Assembly (NCBI GenBank): GCA_946998205.1
Contig: CAMPYJ010000001.1
Location: 62,001 to 126,000, forward strand
DNA length: 64,000 bases
From: an uncultured Prevotella sp.
Lineage (GTDB): Bacteria; Bacteroidota; Bacteroidia; Bacteroidales; Bacteroidaceae
Direction: 5' to 3'
Shown: positions 60,301 to 64,000 of the stretch, piece by piece
Position numbering within the stretch: position 1 is the stretch's first letter
Layout of the letters: each line of letters begins with the position of its first letter
Notes under the pieces: model-generated
Told to the model about the DNA's origin: nothing
The model's database searches: none
The model's input: only the letters and a program-made list of their open reading frames with translations
Translations under genes and position numbers: made by a program

Positions 60301-61310
60301 CTCTTCCAGATAATGTAGATAATGACCGGTGCGCCTATCAATGGGGTTACGGCGTTGAGGGGCAAGATGCCTTGCGAACCGGGCAATACGCAAACAAGTT
60401 GGCACAAAAGAGCCGTCGACGCCCCCATGGTCATGGTGACGGGAAGCAATTGAAGATGGTTGTCGGTGCCCATCACGAGACGCGCCAGGTGAGGAACAGC
60501 AAGCCCGATGAACGCCACCGGACCGCAATATGCTGTGGTGACGGCCGTGAGCCAGCCCGTAATCACCAAGAGCCAACTGCGCACCGCGCGCACGTTTACG
60601 CCCAAGTTGCGCGCGTATGTTTCGCCCAGCAACAGCGCATTGAGGGGTTTGATCAGCAAAACGGAACCCACCAACCCTACCACAATCGCACATGTGAACA
60701 TGGGCAGTTGCGACAACGACACGCCACCAAAGTTTCCCATGCCCCACATGGTAAACGACTTTACGCCTTCTTGGGTGGCGAAAAAGTTGAGAAGGGCAAT
60801 GGCAGACGAAGCCAAATAACCAATCATCATACCGATGATGAGCAGCATCACACTGCTTTTCACCCACTGGGCGAACATGAAAATGATGCCTGTCACGGCC
60901 ATGGCTCCCACAAACGCAGCCAACAAGACAGCCCATGCCCCACCTACGCTGAACAAAGCCGTGGACACACTGCCGCCCAGCAACAGCATGACGAGAGCCA
61001 CGCCTAACGCGGCACCGCTGTTGATACCAAAGATAGAAGGACCTGCCAAGGGGTTTTGAAACGACGTTTGCAACAGCAAACCCGAGGTGGAGAGCGCGGC
61101 CCCGCACAGCAACGCCGTGAGGGCTTGCGGCAAACGCGATTGGAGAATGATGAACTGCCAACTGGGTTTGCCCACATCTTGCCCGGACAAAATAGCCAAC
61201 ACCTCATGCGCAGGTATCGCAACGCTACCTACCAACAAGTTGAGCATCAGCAGAAGACAGATGCTGAACGATAAAGCCGAACACAAGACGATGGCATTGT
61301 TCCTTGTCAT
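60297..61310 (-). CDS. FecCD-family ABC transporter permease
   Basis: About 337 residues, with some ten transmembrane helices. SRLPQALTALLCGAALSTSG and LLQTSFQNPLAGPSIFGI are the family's signature, GLAVPHLARLVMG is the coupling segment for the ATPase, and PLNAVTPLIGAPVIIYIIWK is the conserved end. Such permeases import iron-siderophores, haem or cobalamin with a binding protein and an ATPase; neither partner is in the window. Start: ATGs at 61322, 61316 and 61310 are possible. A -7 box (TATCTTTG, minus, 61320-61327) overlaps the first, so 61310 is most likely and gives an almost leaderless mRNA. Confidence 0.9.
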   Translation of the reverse strand: MTRNNAIVLCSALSFSICLLLMLNLLVGSVAIPAHEVLAILSGQDVGKPSWQFIILQSRLPQALTALLCGAALSTSGLLLQTSFQNPLAGPSIFGINSGAALGVALVMLLLGGSVSTALFSVGGAWAVLLAAFVGAMAVTGIIFMFAQWVKSSVMLLIIGMMIGYLASSAIALLNFFATQEGVKSFTMWGMGNFGGVSLSQLPMFTCAIVVGLVGSVLLIKPLNALLLGETYARNLGVNVRAVRSWLLVITGWLTAVTTAYCGPVAFIGLAVPHLARLVMGTDNHLQLLPVTMTMGASTALLCQLVCVLPGSQGILPLNAVTPLIGAPVIIYIIWKR

Positions 61311-61319
61311 ACCCATGGG

Positions 61320-61358
61320 CAAAGATAGTTAAAAAATGGGATAAAATGGCTAACTTTG
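61320..61358. promoter_or_regulatory. divergent promoter pair permease / TcdA-like gene
   Basis: Minus strand TATCTTTG at 61320-61327 faces the permease; plus strand TAACTTTG at 61351-61358 faces the TcdA-like gene (24 bp before its ATG). Confidence 0.65.
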
Positions 61359-61381
61359 CACACCGAATAAAGAAACAGGAT

Positions 61382-62140
61382 ATGGAAAATCAGTTTACCC
61401 GAACCGAAATGCTCTTCGGCACAGCTGCCCTGGAAAGGCTGAGCCGCGCGCACGTCATGGTTTTTGGCGTGGGCGGCGTGGGCAGTTATGTCGTGGAAGT
61501 GCTGGCGCGCAGCGGAGTTGGCGAAATCAGCGTGGTAGATAACGACGAGGTAAGCCTCTCAAACATCAACCGACAGCTGGTGGCTTTGCATTCAACGCTC
61601 GGACAAAAGAAGGTGGAGGTGGCGCGAAAGCGCATCTTAGACATCAACCCCCACTGCAAAGTACATGCGCACGCACTGTTTTATTTGCCTGAGACAGCGC
61701 ATGAAATTGACCTGTCTGCTTGCGATTATGTGGTAGATTGCATTGATACCATGGCCGCCAAACTGGAGATTATCAAGCAGTGTGACGCACTGCACATACC
61801 CATGATTGCCTGCATGGGGGCAGCCAACAAGATGGATGCCACGCGTTTTAAGGTAGCAGACATCAGCAAAACGCAGATGGACCCGCTGGCAAAGGTTATC
61901 AGAAAGAAACTTAGAAAGTTGGGAATTGCCCACCTCAAGGTGGTTTACAGTGACGAACAGCCTCGCAAGCCGTTTCCCATAGCGACATCCGGAGAAACCT
62001 CACCTGCCGCAGAACTTGCATCGACAGCGTCAATCGTTACCAACAAAAAGCGGTCGGTACCGGCCAGCAATGCGTTTGTCCCTGCCGCCGCAGGACTGAT
62101 TGTCGGAGGTGAAGTGGTGAAAGACTTGTGTGGCTTATAG
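61382..62140 (+). CDS. tcdA: tRNA threonylcarbamoyladenosine dehydratase-like protein (TcdA/HesA/ThiF family)
   Basis: A 252-residue E1-like enzyme that adenylates and cyclises t6A in tRNA to ct6A. VMVFGVGGVGSYVVEVLARSG is the ATP-binding glycine-rich segment (about 27-47). DNDEVSLSNINRQLVAL holds the Asp and Arg that contact ATP. VVDCIDTMAAKLEII and ACMGAANKMDATRFKVADI follow as in TcdA. The C-terminus is GLIVGGEVVKDL. Length is typical. ATG 61382 lies after the -7 box; an upstream in-frame ATG at 61304 is before it and excluded. The gene is followed by a strong hairpin shared with convergent ispH. Confidence 0.88.
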   Translation: MENQFTRTEMLFGTAALERLSRAHVMVFGVGGVGSYVVEVLARSGVGEISVVDNDEVSLSNINRQLVALHSTLGQKKVEVARKRILDINPHCKVHAHALFYLPETAHEIDLSACDYVVDCIDTMAAKLEIIKQCDALHIPMIACMGAANKMDATRFKVADISKTQMDPLAKVIRKKLRKLGIAHLKVVYSDEQPRKPFPIATSGETSPAAELASTASIVTNKKRSVPASNAFVPAAAGLIVGGEVVKDLCGL

Positions 62141-62170
62141 CTTAGAGACAGTAATTAGCGGGTGTAAAAG

Positions 62171-62221
62171 GGAGTTAGGGGGAGTTATCGGACAAATGTC
62201 CGTTTACTCCCCCTTAACTCC
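62171..62221. terminator. bidirectional terminator between tcdA and ispH
   Basis: Long stem GGAGTTAGGGGGAGT / ACTCCCCCTTAACTCC with a one-base bulge and inner CGGAC/GTCCG helix (62189-62193, 62198-62202). Two further TAACTCC words follow. Confidence 0.7.
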
Positions 62222-62242
62222 TAATAACTCCAGTTAACTCCG

Positions 62243-63106
62243 TCACTGCCTCAGCTTCTGCAAGATAAAATCCCTACACTTCTCCATGAGCCACTTAGGC
62301 GTGCTGGTAGCACCGCAAATGCCGACGGTATTGACACCTTGCAACCAATCGAAGTCAATTTCGTCGACATCCTCTATATGGTAGCTGTTGGGGTTAACGC
62401 TCCTACACTCGTTGAACAAGACACGCCCATTCGAGCTCTTCCGACCACTCATGAAGAGTATCAGATCGTGCTTGGAAGCAAAGTTGGCAATGTTGGGCAT
62501 GCGGTTCGCCACCTGTCTGCAAATGGTATCGAAGCTGCGAAAGACGGCATCAGGCGAGATGTGCGACTGTATGTAATCGATGACCCGATGGAACTCGTCG
62601 AGACTCTTGGTGGTTTGTGAATACAAATAAATGTCGCGCGAGAAATCCAACAGCTTCACGTCGTCCACCTTTTCAATCACAATCGCACGGCACTGGGTCT
62701 GTCCTACCAATCCCAGTACTTCCGCATGGCCGTTCTTTCCGAAGATTACGATTTGAACATCAGGATGACTTTCGTATTGTTTTTTGATGCGTCGTTGCAA
62801 GGTCAACACCACCGGACAGGTTGCGTCAATAATCTCGATGTTGTTTTTTCGAGCCAACTCGTAGGTTTCGGGTGGCTCTCCATGCGCCCTCAGCAACACC
62901 TTCACATCGTGCAGCAGTCGCAAGTCATCATGGTTGATGGTCACCAGTCCACTTTCATGGAGCCGCTTCACCTCAATACCGTTATGCACGATGTCGCCCA
63001 GGCAGTACAACGTTCCGCCCTTGGCCAACTCTTCCTGCGCTTTCTGTATGGCGGTCGTCACACCGAAACAAAAACCGCTGCCACTATCTATCTCTATTTT
63101 TACCAT
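62243..63106 (-). CDS. ispH: 4-hydroxy-3-methylbut-2-enyl diphosphate reductase
   Basis: A 287-residue iron-sulfur enzyme, the last step of the MEP isoprenoid pathway. The three cluster Cys are at 13 (GSGFCFGV), 97 (DATCPVV) and 196 (SFDTICRQVANRM). Further signatures are RAHGEPPE and CGATSTPKWLMEKC. Length is normal for the short form. It lies 7 bp after the DUF1573-type gene on the same strand and is probably co-transcribed with it. Confidence 0.95.
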   Translation of the reverse strand: MVKIEIDSGSGFCFGVTTAIQKAQEELAKGGTLYCLGDIVHNGIEVKRLHESGLVTINHDDLRLLHDVKVLLRAHGEPPETYELARKNNIEIIDATCPVVLTLQRRIKKQYESHPDVQIVIFGKNGHAEVLGLVGQTQCRAIVIEKVDDVKLLDFSRDIYLYSQTTKSLDEFHRVIDYIQSHISPDAVFRSFDTICRQVANRMPNIANFASKHDLILFMSGRKSSNGRVLFNECRSVNPNSYHIEDVDEIDFDWLQGVNTVGICGATSTPKWLMEKCRDFILQKLRQ

Positions 63107-63113
63107 CAGAAAA

Positions 63114-64000
63114 TCAGTTCACATGAATGTAAATGGTCACCTTAGGCAATTGCGGGTCGTTGGTTATCATCAAGATACGGGGTTTGCTCTTGGCCTTTTT
63201 CAGTTGTTCCGCGACAGCCGTCACTTTGAGCTTGGCGGTCTGTCCCGGCTTCAGTTTCGACTTGTCAAGCGATATTCGCAAACCTCCGGTGAACATCTGC
63301 ACGCTCTCTATCTCGAGCCTGCTCATCCCAACGTTTTGAATAAGGATTTGTCCTTTCAGCTTTTTCTTGCGCCCAAAGGTTCCCAAATCCAGTTTGGTTG
63401 CAGAGAGTCGCATCTTCGGTTGGGGAGCGTGAGCGGCCGACGCCAGTTCATTGAATTCAGGAAGAAGCACGGCAGAGACGGTCAACTCATTGTCAGGATT
63501 CACCTTGTCGCCCGGAACAAATCCCAAATAGATGCCCGTCTGGGTAAGTCCATAGTCGCGAATCAGCTTTGAGTTCAAGGTGATGGTAGCCACTCCAGTA
63601 TGTCCCGGTGCGATGCGTGATGGTGACACGTCGGCGGAAAGATAGTTGGGCAGGTGCATCAAGACGGGCTGCGCCATCTGCGTAGTGTTGTTCCTGACGT
63701 GTATCTTAGCCTGCGGACGCTCGCCGCGATTCACGTCATCAAACTCGATGTTGTTGACATCGGTTTGCAACTGGCCTAAAGTAAAGGGATAAGCCCCTCT
63801 GAAATCAACGATTTCATCCACCACCTTGCCCTTCAAGGTTAACACCAAAGGAGTGCCGGAGCCATTTCCGAACAGGCGAACCATCTTGTTGAACGTTCCC
63901 ATTTGCTTAGCGTCATAGGTAACTCTCACGACGGCCGAGCCGTGCGAAGCGATGGCATGGCGGGGATAATCCACCGCAGTGCAGCCACAACTGGTCAGCA
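63114..64000 (-). CDS. DUF1573 family protein, 5' end outside window
   Basis: The frame stays open to the window edge (about 295 codons). Near the edge it reads LTSCGCTAVDYPRHAI, then GSAVVRVTYDAKQMGTFNKM: the CGCT...P...G...V.Y pattern of DUF1573 domains, which are Ig-like (ASH-type) modules in exported Bacteroidetes proteins. Further Ig-like repeats follow (PVLMHLPNYLSADVSPSRI; GQILIQNVGMSRLEIESV), up to the stop at 63114. It is probably periplasmic or surface-exposed; function unknown. Confidence 0.8.
   Translation of the reverse strand, partial: LTSCGCTAVDYPRHAIASHGSAVVRVTYDAKQMGTFNKMVRLFGNGSGTPLVLTLKGKVVDEIVDFRGAYPFTLGQLQTDVNNIEFDDVNRGERPQAKIHVRNNTTQMAQPVLMHLPNYLSADVSPSRIAPGHTGVATITLNSKLIRDYGLTQTGIYLGFVPGDKVNPDNELTVSAVLLPEFNELASAAHAPQPKMRLSATKLDLGTFGRKKKLKGQILIQNVGMSRLEIESVQMFTGGLRISLDKSKLKPGQTAKLKVTAVAEQLKKAKSKPRILMITNDPQLPKVTIYIHVN

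Noticed and set aside
60154..61161. Minus-strand ORF (335 codons) in another frame of the permease
   Set aside because: Only the last 48 codons after the permease stop could be real; the rest overlaps a clear membrane protein and has Arg/His/Cys-rich shadow composition.

Overview
The window looks like a chromosome segment from a Bacteroidales bacterium, most likely a Prevotella-type (Prevotellaceae) species. Promoters carry the Bacteroidetes TAnnTTTG -7 box. There is a pyruvate:ferredoxin oxidoreductase, a fimbrillin-family lipoprotein, secreted proteins with T9SS-like C-termini, a Rho with a long disordered insert and an S16 with a long tail. No rRNA, CRISPR array, prophage or transposase gene was seen. 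Genus is an inference from gene content.

Layout. 0-1.1 kb: the 5' part of a fimbrillin-like lipoprotein gene preceded by a 56-aa small gene (minus strand). 2.2-7.2 kb: an ABC-F protein, grpE, dnaJ, folC. 7.2-12.3 kb: a galactose cluster (cytosolic mutarotase, MFS sugar transporter, galactokinase, lipoprotein mutarotase). 12.6 kb: a candidate small RNA. 13.2-16.6 kb: secreted M6 protease, Skp/OmpH-like lipoprotein and a small membrane protein (minus). 16.6-25.4 kb: pepD, a helicase with an embedded DEDDh exonuclease, an EamA transporter, an HExxH small protein, an ATP-grasp-like protein and an AAA ATPase with an altered Walker B motif. 25.5-35.5 kb: nifJ, then rho-uvrA-glycosyltransferase. 36-45 kb: three secreted or surface proteins (two leucine-rich-repeat proteins), AT-rich and separated by dispersed elements. 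45.9-51.8 kb: PBP1a-like protein, pyrBI, glyA and a Cys-rich membrane peptide. 51.9 kb: tRNA-Cys. 52-55.8 kb: phytase/esterase-like secreted protein, glycosyltransferase and Wzx-like flippase. 56.6-64 kb: rpsP, a truncated TonB receptor, galE, a FecCD permease, a TcdA-like enzyme, ispH and a DUF1573 protein.

The most striking feature is a family of MITE-like elements of about 193 or 258 bp. Eleven complete or nearly complete copies and several fragments lie in nearly every larger intergenic space. They share an 18-bp terminal inverted repeat (GGGCGGTTCTATAAATTA), and five copies have exact 4-bp target duplications. All complete copies have a central hairpin. One divergent copy has changed both ends and both hairpin arms in a compensatory way, so the structure rather than the sequence appears to be maintained. 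One copy is inserted exactly at the rpsP stop codon, ahead of the gene's terminator. A second intergenic repeat pair (about 35.66 and 56.24 kb) also keeps an inverted repeat through paired changes. No protein-coding partner for either family is in the window.
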